64,000 nt of DNA, from NCBI GenBank assembly GCA_900316295.1, contig ONCJ01000006.1:82007-146006 (forward strand), written 5' to 3'. Position 1 is the first letter of the stretch, and each line of letters begins with the position of its first letter. Below are positions 33,598-43,395 of this stretch, piece after piece. Made by a program: the position numbers and the translations under genes. Source of the stretch: an uncultured Prevotella sp. GTDB lineage: Bacteria > Bacteroidota > Bacteroidia > Bacteroidales > Bacteroidaceae. The notes beneath the pieces were generated by a model. The model was given only the letters and a program-made list of their open reading frames with translations. It did not search any database and had not been told where the DNA came from.

Positions 33598-34138
33598 ACC
33601 TCAATTTACTAATCATGATCTCGGTGATGTTCTCACCATATTCCACATTGACAAACGGCAATGTGTTGTTGTCGCTATTGATGATGAATGCGTATTTCTC
33701 GGAGTTGCCAAACTTCTCCAGTTCAGCAGAGAGTTTCTGGCGTACGGGCTTGATGGCATCTTCCTTGGCTTGTTGGAGCAGTCGCTCGGCTTCAGCCTTG
33801 AACGCAATGCCGCGGTTCATCATATCCTGTAGTTCTACCTGTCGCTTGTTGCGTATGGATGGTGCCAGTGTCTGCTGCACTTCGAGGAACTCTTCGTATT
33901 TGTTGTTGAAGTCCTCCTCGCTACGACGTATCTCCTCGTCGTACTGCTTTTGCAGCGACTCGATATTATGCATGGCAACCTCGTATTCGGGCATGCTGTG
34001 CATCACCTTGTCATAGCTGAGATAGGCGAAGCGCAGTGACTGAGCACTACCTGTCAAGGGGAAAAAGGTAAAAAGGTAAAAAAGTAAAAACCCCTTTACC
34101 AAAAATCTGAGTATACTTTTATCATTATGTATATCCAT
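33596..34138 (-). CDS. OmpH/Skp-family periplasmic chaperone-like protein, third of three
   Basis: A long helical protein (180 residues) with charged coiled coil (QKQYDEEIRRSEEDFNNKYE) and a flanking beta region (FAYLSYDKVMHSMPEYE, YGENITEIMISKLR), as in Skp. Skp holds unfolded outer-membrane proteins for BamA. The signal peptide is unusual: its core GFLLFYLFTFFPLTG is encoded by the pyrimidine-rich tandem repeat at 34058-34094. It is the last Skp-like gene before murI in the bamA cluster. Confidence 0.9.
   Translation of the reverse strand: MDIHNDKSILRFLVKGFLLFYLFTFFPLTGSAQSLRFAYLSYDKVMHSMPEYEVAMHNIESLQKQYDEEIRRSEEDFNNKYEEFLEVQQTLAPSIRNKRQVELQDMMNRGIAFKAEAERLLQQAKEDAIKPVRQKLSAELEKFGNSEKYAFIINSDNNTLPFVNVEYGENITEIMISKLR
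34058..34094. repeat. Tandem repeat coding for a signal-peptide core
   Basis: Plus-strand units aaaaggt, aaaaaggt, aaaaaagt, aaaaacc. On the coding strand they give GFLLFYLFTFF of the third Skp-like protein. A related tract (ttactttt, ctaccttt, cttactc) lies in the spacer at 34150-34193. Confidence 0.75.
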
Positions 34139-34191
34139 AGCTGCCGTTGTATTTACTTTTCTACCTTTCTTACTCTTTTACTCTCTTACCT

Positions 34192-34686
34192 TTATTTCAG
34201 CTTAGCCTTTACCTTGGCGGTAATGTCTTCGCTGATAGCGGTGTTGACATACAGAGGCTGACCAGCTGACTGCTCCATGATGTAAACATAGTTGCCAGCC
34301 TTGGCTACTTCCTCTATTGCCTTGCGTACCTTGTCGAGGATAGGACCGAGCTTCTCCTGTTGCATCTTGTTGAATGCCTGCTGATTGTCCTGTGCAGCCT
34401 GCTGTATTTTGGTGTACATATCCTGCAGTGATTTTTCGGTCTCAGCCTGCTTGGTAGCATTCATAGTGCTCTTGGTCTTGTCGTAGTCCTCAGCCTTGCG
34501 CTGCAGCTCGTCCTGCATAGCCTTGAGCTCGTTCTCATAAATCTTGCCTTGTGCCTCCAGTTCGCTCTGTACCTTGATAGCCTCTGGCAGAGAGGAGATG
34601 AGAGCCTGTGAGTCGATGTGACCAAACTTTTGTGCAAACATTGTCATTGGTGCACAAAGTAGCATTGCTAAAATAATCTTTTTCAT
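34192..34686 (-). CDS. OmpH/Skp-family periplasmic chaperone-like protein, second of three
   Basis: A signal peptide (MKKIILAMLLCAPMTMFAQ) and a typical Skp body: FGHIDSQALISSLPEA, a helical hairpin rich in K/E/Q (ELKAMQDELQRKAEDYDKT), and the C-terminal YVNTAISEDITAKVKAKLK. The length of 164 residues is normal. It lies between two paralogues downstream of bamA, which supports a role in outer-membrane protein delivery. Confidence 0.93.
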   Translation of the reverse strand: MKKIILAMLLCAPMTMFAQKFGHIDSQALISSLPEAIKVQSELEAQGKIYENELKAMQDELQRKAEDYDKTKSTMNATKQAETEKSLQDMYTKIQQAAQDNQQAFNKMQQEKLGPILDKVRKAIEEVAKAGNYVYIMEQSAGQPLYVNTAISEDITAKVKAKLK

Positions 34687-34728
34687 TTTCTTGTTCTTTT
34701 TTTAATTTATTGATTTTTGAATTTTTTT

Positions 34729-34809
34729 CTAGCCTATCTAGTCTATCTAGCCTATCTAGTCTATCTAGCCTTTCTAGTTGTTCTAGTCTTTATAGTTGTC
34801 TTAGTATTT
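34729..34809. repeat. Nonamer tandem repeat, nine units of CTAGCCTAT type
   Basis: Nine consecutive 9-bp units (ctagcctat, ctagtctat, ctagcctat, ctagtctat, ctagccttt, ctagttgtt, ctagtcttt, atagttgtc, ttagtattt) fill the spacer between two Skp-like genes and end in the stop codon of the upstream one. It is the same family as 5812-5856. Confidence 0.9.
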
Positions 34810-35317
34810 ACTGATAGCCCAACTTAGAAAGTACCTCGTTGCTGATGTCGATTTTAGGAGAGCCGTAGATGATACCTGCATCGGCAGAGCGGTCGACAAC
34901 GAGAGAATAGCCACGCTGGTCGGAGATATCTTTCACGGCGTTGTATATCTCGTCCTGTATTGGAGAGAGCAGGGCGGTGCGTTTCTTGAAGAGCTCGCCC
35001 TCTGGACCGAAGTACTTGCGCTTCAGGTCGCTGGCTTCCTTCTCCTTCTGCATTATGGCTTCCTGCTTTTTCTTCTTTTGCTCCTCTGACAGGAACACTA
35101 CTTCGTTCTGGTAGTTCTTATACATGGTGCCAGCCTCGGTGTTGAGAGCCTCTACCTCAGCCTGCCACTTCTTGCTCACTTGGTTGAGTTGTTCGTTGGC
35201 GCGCTCGTAGGCAGGAACATTCTTCAGAACGTACTCCATGTCTATCAGCGCAAACTTCTGTGCGTTTGCCGTCATTGCTGCTATAGCAAAGAGGCATATC
35301 ATCATTACTTTCTTCAT
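34808..35317 (-). CDS. OmpH/Skp-family periplasmic chaperone-like protein, first of three
   Basis: A signal peptide (MKKVMMICLFAIAAMTANA) is followed by FALIDMEYVLKNVPAYERA, a strongly charged coiled coil with KKKKQEAIMQKEKEASDLKR, and the closing strand ISNEVLSKLGYQ. It is 169 residues long. It is the Skp-like gene closest to bamA; the order bamA-skp-skp is common in Bacteroidetes. Confidence 0.93.
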   Translation of the reverse strand: MKKVMMICLFAIAAMTANAQKFALIDMEYVLKNVPAYERANEQLNQVSKKWQAEVEALNTEAGTMYKNYQNEVVFLSEEQKKKKQEAIMQKEKEASDLKRKYFGPEGELFKKRTALLSPIQDEIYNAVKDISDQRGYSLVVDRSADAGIIYGSPKIDISNEVLSKLGYQ

Positions 35318-35390
35318 AGTCTTTATCTCCTATGTTTAATTATGTTGCTCTTTCTTTTGACGTTAGCTGTCTTCTTTCGTTTATTTCAAA

Positions 35391-35425
35391 TTGTCAATTG
35401 TGAATTATCAATTGTCAATGATAAC
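35391..35425. repeat. Heptamer tandem repeat, unit TTGTCAA
   Basis: Five units (ttgtcaa, ttgtgaa, ttatcaa, ttgtcaa, tgataac) fill the spacer just after the bamA stop codon. Confidence 0.85.
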
Positions 35426-38053
35426 TTAGAACTCCTGTCCGAGGATGAAGTGGAACTGGCTGCCACCTTTCTTGTAAGAGTTGTTGTCGAGCACCTTGTC
35501 GAAGCCGTATGCCCAGTCGATACCCATCAGACCAACCATCGGCAGGAAGATACGTACGCCGACACCAGCCGAGCGCTTCATGTCGAATGGATTGAACTTA
35601 CGAGTCTCATACCAAGCGTTACCAGCCTCGGCGAATGCCAGACCATAGATGGTGGTATTGCCAAGCAGGAACGGATAGCGCAACTCCACGCCGAAGCGGT
35701 CGTAGGCATAGCTGTTATAGCCAATGGCACCATTGTCGTAACCTCTGAGGGCGATAGTCTCTTCGGCATATCCATAGGAGTAGCCGCTCATACCATCACC
35801 ACCTACGGTATATGTCTCAAACGGAGACTTCTTGTGCTTGTTGTATGCTCCGAGCAGTCCGAACTCTACACGTGTGGAGAGCACAAAGCACTTCTGTCCG
35901 CTGGTAAGAGCGGTATATGTACGTGACTTGAACTTCCATTTATGGTATTCCACCCAGCGGAACTTCTCCTGCATTTCTGCCTGATAGGTTGGGGAATTGA
36001 AGTCTTTGGCAAGGTTGGCATAGTCCTTATGGTCGAACTTAGACCAGGGTGGAGTGAGTGAGAGCGATACCGTGAACTCAGAACCACGACGTGGGAACAG
36101 CTGGTTGTCGGTAGATGTACGGTTGAGCGATATGCTCAGGTTCAGGTTGTTGGAGTTACCGTTGGTCATGATGAAGTAACGCCAGTTTTTCATCATATAT
36201 CGTGTATATGCCAACTGGAGAGACAGCGTGAAGTAGTCGTCAGGCCAGCGCAGACGCTTACCCCATCCCACGCTTACTCCATACATCTGAATGTACTTAT
36301 CTGGGTCGTAGTAGCTCTCGTAGTTGTTGTAGTAGTTGCTGCCGTAACCATAGTAATAGTTGTAGTAGTTGTTCAGCACGCTACTGTTATAGTAGTTGTC
36401 GGAAACAGAAGTCTGTTTGCTGTAGTAGCCACCGACAGAGAACTGGATGGGTCGCTTGCCACCAAACCATGCAGTGGAGTAAGAGACATTATATGACTGA
36501 TAGTAGCGTCCGTTGGTCTGGGCACCTATAGACAGTACCTCACCATCGCCGATAGGCATGATGCCTCGATGCTCACCCTTCTTACGTAGCAGGTTTGCCA
36601 TGGAGAAGTTGTTCAGCTTCAGTCCCACGCGCATGATGACTCCCGTCTGTCCCCAACCGAGCGACAGCTCGATCTGGTCGTTCGACTTCGACTTCAGATC
36701 CCAGTTTATGTCAACGGTTCCGTCTTCGTAGTTTGGCTTCACGTCAGGGCTCACAGCCTCTGGGTCGAAGTGTCCCATAGATGCTAGCTCACGTGCCGAA
36801 CGTTGCAGAGCCTCCTTTGAGAAGAGGTCGCCAGGCTTGGTACGCAGCTCTCGGCGGATAACATTCTCGTATAGTCGGTCGTTACCATTGATGCGCACTC
36901 TGTTGATGTGTGCCTGTTGGCCTTCAGTTATACGCATTTCCAAGTCTATAGAGTCGCCTTCTATGTTCACCTCTGTAGGCTGAAGATTGTAGAACAGGTA
37001 TCCGTTGTTCCAGTAGGCATTGCCTACGGCATCTTCATCTTCGGTGAGTCGCTTGTTGAGCAGTTTCTGGTTATACACATCGCCCTTCTTCATGTCGAGC
37101 AGATGGCTCAGATAGTCGGTGGTATATACTGTGTTGCCCACCCATGTGATGTCACGCAGATAATATTTCTTACCTTCGTCTACCTTGATGTATATGTTCA
37201 CGTGTTTGTCGTCAACATTCCATACACTGTCCTTCACGATGATAGCGTCACGATAACCATATTCATTGTATTTGTCGATGAAGTTTTTACGATCTTCGTC
37301 CCAGCGCTCGGGAGTGAACTTCTTTGACTTGAACAGACTGGCAAACTTGCCAGACTCATGTAGTTTCTTCAGAGCACCATTCCTGAAGAGTCCACCTTTG
37401 AGCTTCTTGTCAGACAACAGTTGGTTGCCCTCGATGATGATTTCCTTTACCTTGATCTTCTCTTTCTTGTCTACCTCGACATCCAGTATCACCTGATTCT
37501 TATTAGCAACATCATCTCTTTGGCGTATGCTGACCTCCGCATTCTTGAATCCCTTTCCCTCAAAGTATTTCTGTGCGAGAGTCTTTGCACGGTCTATCAT
37601 GTTTGGAGTGATCTGTCCTCCCTTGATCAGTCCCAATTTCTTGTCCATATCCTCACGTTCAGTCTTCTTCAGACCGATGTAGTTGATGGTAGAGACACGC
37701 GGGCGGAGTGATAGGTGGATATGCAAATAGGCTTTCTCTCCTACAATAGAGTCAGCGGAAATCGACACGTCAGAGAACAGGCCATGTTTCCAATAGCGTT
37801 TCACAGCTTCGGTAATCTCGCTGCCAGGCAGTTCTATATGTTGTCCCACAACCAGTCCTGAGATACCTACGAGCGTGTAGTCTTCATATCCCTCAACGCC
37901 CGAAACGGCGATACCGCCAATGGTAACCTCGCGAGGGCTGCCAGCGTACGTGATGTCTGGGTTGACTATTGTCTGTGCCTTGGTGGTCATGCCCATGCCC
38001 AAGAGCAGTATTAGCAGGCACACCTTATTATATATATAGTGTCGTCTCGTCAT
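35426..38053 (-). CDS. bamA: Outer-membrane protein assembly factor BamA
   Basis: A signal peptide precedes about five POTRA domains (for example VKEIIIEGNQLLSDKKLKGG, HINRVRINGNDRLYENVIRR), then the 16-strand barrel with the LRGY motif near 769 (IALRGYDNGAIG) and a terminal Phe (FHFILGQEF). It inserts beta-barrel proteins into the outer membrane. A loop at about residues 549-583 is extremely rich in Tyr and Asn (NNYYNYYYGYG), probably extracellular. The length of 875 residues is typical. It sits between uppS and three Skp-like genes. Confidence 0.97.
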   Translation of the reverse strand: MTRRHYIYNKVCLLILLLGMGMTTKAQTIVNPDITYAGSPREVTIGGIAVSGVEGYEDYTLVGISGLVVGQHIELPGSEITEAVKRYWKHGLFSDVSISADSIVGEKAYLHIHLSLRPRVSTINYIGLKKTEREDMDKKLGLIKGGQITPNMIDRAKTLAQKYFEGKGFKNAEVSIRQRDDVANKNQVILDVEVDKKEKIKVKEIIIEGNQLLSDKKLKGGLFRNGALKKLHESGKFASLFKSKKFTPERWDEDRKNFIDKYNEYGYRDAIIVKDSVWNVDDKHVNIYIKVDEGKKYYLRDITWVGNTVYTTDYLSHLLDMKKGDVYNQKLLNKRLTEDEDAVGNAYWNNGYLFYNLQPTEVNIEGDSIDLEMRITEGQQAHINRVRINGNDRLYENVIRRELRTKPGDLFSKEALQRSARELASMGHFDPEAVSPDVKPNYEDGTVDINWDLKSKSNDQIELSLGWGQTGVIMRVGLKLNNFSMANLLRKKGEHRGIMPIGDGEVLSIGAQTNGRYYQSYNVSYSTAWFGGKRPIQFSVGGYYSKQTSVSDNYYNSSVLNNYYNYYYGYGSNYYNNYESYYDPDKYIQMYGVSVGWGKRLRWPDDYFTLSLQLAYTRYMMKNWRYFIMTNGNSNNLNLSISLNRTSTDNQLFPRRGSEFTVSLSLTPPWSKFDHKDYANLAKDFNSPTYQAEMQEKFRWVEYHKWKFKSRTYTALTSGQKCFVLSTRVEFGLLGAYNKHKKSPFETYTVGGDGMSGYSYGYAEETIALRGYDNGAIGYNSYAYDRFGVELRYPFLLGNTTIYGLAFAEAGNAWYETRKFNPFDMKRSAGVGVRIFLPMVGLMGIDWAYGFDKVLDNNSYKKGGSQFHFILGQEF

Positions 38054-38097
38054 TATCGTGCTTTCTGTCTTTTGTCTATGCTTTATGTTTATTAGCG

Positions 38098-38826
38098 TTA
38101 CTTGCCGCTTTGTTCGTCTTCTATCTGCTTCTCCGTCTTACCAAACCGGCGCTGTCGGCCCTGATAGTCAGCGATAGCTTTGTGTAGGTCAGCTTCCATG
38201 AAGTCAGGCCAGTAGGTGTCGCAGAAGTATAGTTCTGAGTAGGCTATCTGCCACAACAGGTAGTTAGAGATGCGCAATTCGCCACCGGTACGTATGAGCA
38301 GGTCGGGATCTGGCATGAAACTTGTCTGCAGACAACTGCTGATGAAGTCTTCCGTAATATCTTCCGGCTTAATGTCCTCAGCCATCATCTGTCGTATAGT
38401 CTCAGTTATCTCCCATCGGCTGGAGTAGCTCAGAGCTATCACCGCAGTCATCGCCGTGTTGGCAGCGGTATGTTGCTCCAACTCGTCTATTTTCATCCTG
38501 ACCTCTTCTGGCAGTCGCTGTTTGTCGCCGATGGTGCGGAATCGAACGTTGTTCTTCATGAATATTTCTTCCTCAAGAGAAGTGAGGATGAGTCCCATCA
38601 GTGCCGATACCTCTTCTACGGGACGATTCCAGTTCTCGGTAGAGAAGGTGTAGAGTGTCAGAAACTTCACTCCCAGTCTGACGCATTCCTCAGTGATGCG
38701 CTTTACTGTCTCTACGCCAGCCTGATGACCGTTGGTTCGTGGCAGTCCGCGCTCCATCGCCCATCGTCCGTTACCATCCATTATGATGGCTATGTGCTGT
38801 GGTATGTTACCTTGTCTTATGTCCAT
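38098..38826 (-). CDS. uppS: Isoprenyl transferase (undecaprenyl diphosphate synthase)
   Basis: The catalytic motif [17 protein letters not shown] is near the N-terminus, with SYSSRWEIT in the middle and the C-terminal [19 protein letters not shown] signature. It makes the C55 lipid carrier for peptidoglycan and O-antigen. I start at MDIRQGN, whose ATG overlaps the DUF6089 stop (TAATG), rather than 11 codons upstream. It is in the envelope cluster with bamA. Confidence 0.96.
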   Translation of the reverse strand: MDIRQGNIPQHIAIIMDGNGRWAMERGLPRTNGHQAGVETVKRITEECVRLGVKFLTLYTFSTENWNRPVEEVSALMGLILTSLEEEIFMKNNVRFRTIGDKQRLPEEVRMKIDELEQHTAANTAMTAVIALSYSSRWEITETIRQMMAEDIKPEDITEDFISSCLQTSFMPDPDLLIRTGGELRISNYLLWQIAYSELYFCDTYWPDFMEADLHKAIADYQGRQRRFGKTEKQIEDEQSGK

Positions 38827-39572
38827 TAGTCTTCGTCTTGATTGTGACATGTCCGACACTTTGCCCAGAAGCTATATGTCAGTGTCAGTTGTAGTGTGTG
38901 ATAGCAGTCTGTATTTTTGAACATTCCCTCACTTTTTATGCCGTAGGGGTCTTTCGAGCCGTCGAGGTTGTCGCTCATGGATATATGTATCGCCCATTCC
39001 AGTCCGAGATTCATCCTCTCTGTGACCTTATACTTCAGTCCCAGTCCTATGGGTACGTTGGCGGTGAAGTCATTCTTCTTGTCGCTATTCTTCAGTTTTA
39101 CGTACGTAACACCCAGTCCTCCGAAGACGAAGGGGGTCAGTCGTTGTGCTCCGCGATAGTCGCGACCAGTACCGTATGGCCAGAAGTTATACTCATAGGT
39201 CAGTGCCACATCTACCAGTTGGTTGTTGAAGGTGTATGGTTGTTCGGCATAGATAGGATAGTACGTCTTCACATCCTTTGAGCTACCCTTAATCTTACCA
39301 TATGAGGCATTGAGCTTCAGTCCCATATATGGGTTGAAGTTATAGCGAGCCATGATGGTAGACATGGGTTGTAGGTTCTTCGTCAACTTACTGTTAAAGT
39401 CGCCCAGATACCCAATTACACCAATGCCGCCGCCCATCTCCATGCGGTATTCGGGGTCGTCCTGCGCTTGTATAGGTAGGACAGCAAACAACAGCAGCAA
39501 GCAATATACAATGCGTAATGTATAATGCTTAATGCTTAATGTGGATTTGAGCTTTGTTTGCAAAGAATGCAT
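38826..39572 (-). CDS. DUF6089 outer-membrane beta-barrel protein
   Basis: The mature protein has the family opening [20 protein letters not shown] and repeated barrel strands ([33 protein letters not shown]). Members occur upstream of uppS-bamA across Bacteroidetes, but their role is not established. The N-terminus is odd: before the signal core [13 protein letters not shown] the sequence [12 protein letters not shown] is encoded by heptamer units (attaagc, attatac, attacgc). The same repeat type builds the M28 peptidase leader at 48.4 kb. Confidence 0.9.
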   Translation of the reverse strand: MHSLQTKLKSTLSIKHYTLRIVYCLLLLFAVLPIQAQDDPEYRMEMGGGIGVIGYLGDFNSKLTKNLQPMSTIMARYNFNPYMGLKLNASYGKIKGSSKDVKTYYPIYAEQPYTFNNQLVDVALTYEYNFWPYGTGRDYRGAQRLTPFVFGGLGVTYVKLKNSDKKNDFTANVPIGLGLKYKVTERMNLGLEWAIHISMSDNLDGSKDPYGIKSEGMFKNTDCYHTLQLTLTYSFWAKCRTCHNQDED

Positions 39573-39616
39573 AAATAACTATGAACTATGAACTATGAAC
39601 TCTGAATTATGAACTC
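39501..39616. repeat. Two heptamer arrays flanking the DUF6089 start
   Basis: 39501-39541 (units like aatgctt) lies in the signal-peptide codons; 39577-39616 (aactatg x3, aactctg, aattatg) fills the spacer after the DUF6242 gene. Between them 'ggatttgagctttgtttgcaaagaatgc' matches a segment at 48381-48424. Confidence 0.85.
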
Positions 39617-40987
39617 TTATTGCCTCTCCCAGCCCAGTCGGTTGAGTCGTCCTCGCCACACCTGTCCGCTGTCGCCATAGAACAGCCAGATGAAGTTGTT
39701 GCCATCGACAGTTGTCGTGTAGACATTAGTGGTAAGTGGTGTCGGTAAGGTGTATTTGGAGCTAGCCGACCAGTTGATGCCGATGTCCTTGCTCACGTTA
39801 TAGGTGGTGGCTTTGCCGTCTTTCAGTCCCAGCATCATGATGCTGTTGTCATAGCCGAAGGCGGAGATGCTGGCGAGCTGTGGAGTCTCCTTAGTACCCT
39901 CTACAAGTGTCCAGGGGTAGGCGAGTGGTTTTCTGTATTCTGTCAGTTTTGTCCATACCACGGTGTTGCCACTGGCGTCCTTGCCTATGACGGCTATTTG
40001 TCCCATGTCGCTATTGGTCTTCAAGCTAACATACGAGTATCCCTCTACAACAACAGGCATACTTGCGTCGTTGCCGCTCTCGGTCTGGTCGGCAGTCCAC
40101 GTTTCTCCAAAGTCGTTTGACACCATAAATTTTCCCGACGTGCTTAGTGCAAACAGACATCCCTCTGCTGCACCAATCAGTTGGCGTAGTCCCGTATTTT
40201 CTGCCGCCGTGCTCCATGTCATTCCATTCCATGACTCCAACAGAGTCTCACCATTGAGAACATACATAAATTGGAATGCTGATACCATCGTTTTGTAAGC
40301 ATCTGCCGGCAGAGTCACGTTGGGCGAACAAAGAGACCAGTTCTTGCCATCGTTCTTGTTGGTAGTGTATATGAGTGTCTCCGACCCGTTGCTACCGAAG
40401 AGATAGATGTTGTCACCAAGTGCTATAGCCTTCATTCCAGTTAGTGCTGTGAAGTCTGCATTGGCAAGAGCGTTGCCGTCATCATCCGTGCCCAAGGCAC
40501 TCTTCCATGCGAACGCCTCGCCATCCTCCTGATGTACGTTTAGTTTCAGGGTGTACTCACGGTATTGTTTTCCGTCCTGTGCCAGCACTCTCAGTTTGCG
40601 TTCTACTGACAAGTCCATCGAGTCGGTGCTGACGTAGTAGTTATATTCATCGTCGTCGATGTTCTTGATGAATACAGTTCCGCTATTCAGCGTGCCGATG
40701 CTTGTCACCACGTGCGTAGCGTCGGTACCGTAGGGCAGTGAGTCCGTGTTGAAAATCAGTCCCTGCTCTTGGTCTATGTTGAATTTATATGTCGAGCCCG
40801 AGAATGTGCTCTTAGTGATTGTACCCTCGCTGTTAGCAAGGTATTTGTTCATGGTGCCGAGCGTGAAGGATGTGATAGCGGCATCGCTATAGTAAGTGTA
40901 TTCATCGTGGTCGCTGCCACCCAAGCATGAAGTCATGCCGACAACCATCAGCAACGCAATTATTCCTTCGGTTATTTTGTTTCTCAT
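39617..40987 (-). CDS. DUF6242 lipoprotein
   Basis: A lipoprotein signal (MRNKITEGIIALLMVVGMTSC) is followed by an acidic GGSDHDE segment that may act as a surface-export signal, an N-terminal Ig-like domain and a C-terminal beta-propeller-like region with repeated W/G motifs (ESWNGMTWSTAAENTG, VSNDFGETWTADQTES). The family occurs next to DUF6089 in Bacteroidetes; function unknown. It is the first gene of the envelope cluster, with a -7 box TAAATTTG at 41022-41029. Confidence 0.88.
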   Translation of the reverse strand: MRNKITEGIIALLMVVGMTSCLGGSDHDEYTYYSDAAITSFTLGTMNKYLANSEGTITKSTFSGSTYKFNIDQEQGLIFNTDSLPYGTDATHVVTSIGTLNSGTVFIKNIDDDEYNYYVSTDSMDLSVERKLRVLAQDGKQYREYTLKLNVHQEDGEAFAWKSALGTDDDGNALANADFTALTGMKAIALGDNIYLFGSNGSETLIYTTNKNDGKNWSLCSPNVTLPADAYKTMVSAFQFMYVLNGETLLESWNGMTWSTAAENTGLRQLIGAAEGCLFALSTSGKFMVSNDFGETWTADQTESGNDASMPVVVEGYSYVSLKTNSDMGQIAVIGKDASGNTVVWTKLTEYRKPLAYPWTLVEGTKETPQLASISAFGYDNSIMMLGLKDGKATTYNVSKDIGINWSASSKYTLPTPLTTNVYTTTVDGNNFIWLFYGDSGQVWRGRLNRLGWERQ

Positions 40988-41447
40988 TGGTATTTCGTCT
41001 GTTGAAAAAGAATTTTGCCTGCAAATTTACTTAGAATTCCTCAAATAGAACGCCTTTTACACCTTTTATTATGCAAATTAACGAAATAACACCTGTTTTT
41101 TAAGTTTGTTTTAGAGAATTTCATGTTGCAAGTGCATAAGCGCATTTGTGTGTGTAAACGGCGTTTTAGACTGCAAAAACGGCCTTTTTTTACCCAAAAA
41201 CGACCCTTTTTGTGTTGTAAAATGACCCAATTTGATGATCAAATTACTGCTAATGCGTCTGCAGACAAGGTTGCATACCATGTACCCCAGTTTCTTTTCC
41301 TTGGTAGCTTAGCTAAAGATTTATTATTCTTGGAACCGATTGATAATTTCTGTATTATCGCTGTACGGAGATGGTGAAACTATAGTCTTAGAATCAAGAA
41401 GAATGTTGATAATTATATGCCCCATTAGCCACCCTGGTATTCTAAAT
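40988..41447. other. Gene-free region with degenerate repeat fragments
   Basis: The left end has the DUF6242 promoter box. Around 41155-41215 the sequence 'aaacggcgttttagactgcaaaaacgg' and a related following copy resemble the 'aatcggcgttttaga' part of the repeats at 7511 and 63866. I see no gene here; the open frame 41123-41377 is built from this repeat. Confidence 0.5.
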
Positions 41448-41476
41448 CAGGGATGCACCATAATGGAGCATCCCTG
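41448..41476 (-). terminator. pckA terminator hairpin
   Basis: A perfect 9-bp stem CAGGGATGC / GCATCCCTG with an 11-base loop lies 25 bases after the pckA stop codon. Confidence 0.75.
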
Positions 41477-41501
41477 ATAAAAAGATATGATTAAATACTG
41501 T

Positions 41502-43115
41502 TTACAGCTGTGGACCAGCAGCAACGAGAGCCTTACCAGCCTCATTGCCTTCGTACTTCTTGAAGTTCTTGATGAAGCGTGCAGCCAGATCCTTAGCCTT
41601 CTCATCCCACTGAGCAGCGTCAGCGTATGTGTCGCGTGGGTCAAGAATGTTGGTGTCTACGCCCTCGAGCTCTGTTGGAACCTCGAAGTTGAAGTAAGGA
41701 ATCTTCTTTGTAGGAGCCTTCAGGATAGCGCCACCGAGGATAGCGTCGATGATACCACGGGTATCCTTGATAGAGATACGCTTGCCTGTTCCGTTCCAAC
41801 CGGTATTTACGAGGTATGCCTTAGCACCGCTCTTCTCCATCTTCTTAACGAGCTCCTCAGCGTACTTTGTTGGGTGCAGCTCGAGGAATGCCTGGCCGAA
41901 GCAAGCAGAGAAGGTTGGAGTAGGCTCGGTGATGCCACGCTCTGTACCTGCCAGCTTAGCTGTGAAGCCAGAGAGGAAGTAGTACTTGGTCTGCTCTGGA
42001 GTGAGGATAGATACTGGAGGCAGTACTCCGAATGCATCAGCAGACAGGAAGATGACGTTCTTTGCGTCTGGACCTGCGCTCTTGCCATTTACATTTGCAG
42101 CAATCTTCTCGATGTGGTTGATTGGGTAGCTTACGCGGGTATTCTCGGTAACGCTCTTGTCAGCGAAGTCGATCTTGCCGTCCTCAGCAACAGTTACGTT
42201 CTCGAGCAGAGCATCGCGGCGGATAGCGTTGTAGATGTCTGGCTCGCTCTCCTTGTCGAGGTTGATAACCTTGGCATAGCATCCGCCCTCGAGGTTGAAT
42301 ACGCCCTCGTCGTCCCATCCGTGCTCGTCGTCACCGATGAGCAGACGCTTAGGATCGGTAGACAGAGTGGTCTTACCTGTACCTGAGAGACCGAAGAAGA
42401 TAGCGGTGTTCTTACCCTCCATGTCGGTGTTAGCAGAGCAGTGCATAGAAGCGATGCCCTGGAGTGGGAGGTAGTAGTTCTGCATAGAGAACATACCCTT
42501 CTTCATCTCGCCACCGTACCATGTATTGATGATTACCTGCTCGCGGCTTGTTGTGTTGAAGGCAACGCAAGTCTCTGAGTTCAGACCCAGCTCCTTGTAG
42601 TTCTCAACCTTAGCCTTAGAAGCGTTGTAGATAACGAAGTTTGGCTCGAAGTTAGCGAGTTCCTCCTCTGTAGGCTGGATGAACATGTTCTTAACGAAGT
42701 GAGCCTGCCATGCTACCTCAACGATGAAGCGCACTGCAAGACGTGTTCCCTCGTTAGCACCACAGAAAGCGTCTACAACATACAGGTTCTTGTTGCAAAG
42801 TTCCTTGATGGCGATGTCCTTAACTGTTGCCCAAACCTCCTCGGTCATTGGGTGGTTGTCGTTCTTGTACTCCTCTGTTGTCCACCAAACCTTGTCCTTC
42901 GACTGCTCGTCGCATACGATGTACTTGTCCTTAGGTGAACGACCGGTGTAGATACCTGTCATAACGTTTACGGCGTTGAGCTCGGTGTTCTGACCTTTGT
43001 CATAGCCAGTCAGCTCAGCCTTTGTCTCCTCCTCGAAGAGGAACTCATAGCTTGGGTTGTGGGCGATCACGGTAGAACCGGTGATGCCATACTGTGTTAA
43101 ATCTAACTTTGCCAT
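41502..43115 (-). CDS. pckA: Phosphoenolpyruvate carboxykinase (ATP)
   Basis: The kinase P-loop [11 protein letters not shown] is near 240-250 and the metal-binding [15 protein letters not shown] follows; the N-terminal oxaloacetate region ([14 protein letters not shown]) is intact. It converts oxaloacetate and PEP; in anaerobic Bacteroidales it usually runs toward CO2 fixation for succinate formation. The length of 537 residues is normal. A strong promoter and a terminator hairpin mark it as a single-gene unit. Confidence 0.98.
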   Translation of the reverse strand: MAKLDLTQYGITGSTVIAHNPSYEFLFEEETKAELTGYDKGQNTELNAVNVMTGIYTGRSPKDKYIVCDEQSKDKVWWTTEEYKNDNHPMTEEVWATVKDIAIKELCNKNLYVVDAFCGANEGTRLAVRFIVEVAWQAHFVKNMFIQPTEEELANFEPNFVIYNASKAKVENYKELGLNSETCVAFNTTSREQVIINTWYGGEMKKGMFSMQNYYLPLQGIASMHCSANTDMEGKNTAIFFGLSGTGKTTLSTDPKRLLIGDDEHGWDDEGVFNLEGGCYAKVINLDKESEPDIYNAIRRDALLENVTVAEDGKIDFADKSVTENTRVSYPINHIEKIAANVNGKSAGPDAKNVIFLSADAFGVLPPVSILTPEQTKYYFLSGFTAKLAGTERGITEPTPTFSACFGQAFLELHPTKYAEELVKKMEKSGAKAYLVNTGWNGTGKRISIKDTRGIIDAILGGAILKAPTKKIPYFNFEVPTELEGVDTNILDPRDTYADAAQWDEKAKDLAARFIKNFKKYEGNEAGKALVAAGPQL

Positions 43116-43221
43116 TTGAATTAAAATCTATAAAGTTGTTATTTGATAATCCTTTTCCTTAACCACTAAAACCTTGCACATGTGATCTGCCAAGTGCAGG
43201 CCTTTTCTCACTAATCGGTTG

Positions 43222-43252
43222 CAAAGGTACTCAAAATGACGCAAACTGCAAA
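43222..43252 (-). promoter_or_regulatory. pckA promoter TTTG-N19-TACCTTTG
   Basis: Both boxes match with 19-base spacing, giving a leader of about 100 bases. The leader contains 'cttgcacatgtgatctgccaagtgcaggcc', a weak inverted repeat. Confidence 0.8.
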
Positions 43253-43366
43253 GTGTAAAGGTACAAAATCAATTTTTAATCCCTGCTTTTAGTTAAATAA
43301 TATAAAATTCCCAACATCTTTATAACCATTTGGCACGCAGACTTTACAATTATAATTTCTAATCAG

Positions 43367-43374
43367 TACTTTTG
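43367..43374 (+). promoter_or_regulatory. -7 box TACTTTTG for upp
   Basis: Matches TAnnTTTG 21 bases before the upp start codon. Confidence 0.6.
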
Positions 43375-43395
43375 CAATATAATAGCTATACTTAA

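Noticed and set aside
41123-41377. 84-codon open frame on the plus strand
   Set aside because: Its basic repeated text (KRRFRLQKRPFF) is a translation of the intergenic repeat around 41155-41215, with no promoter and no family likeness.
43331-43346. Possible sigma-54 promoter before upp (TGGCACG at -24)
   Set aside because: The -12 part reads CTTTA instead of TTGCA, and a good TAnnTTTG box lies closer to the gene.
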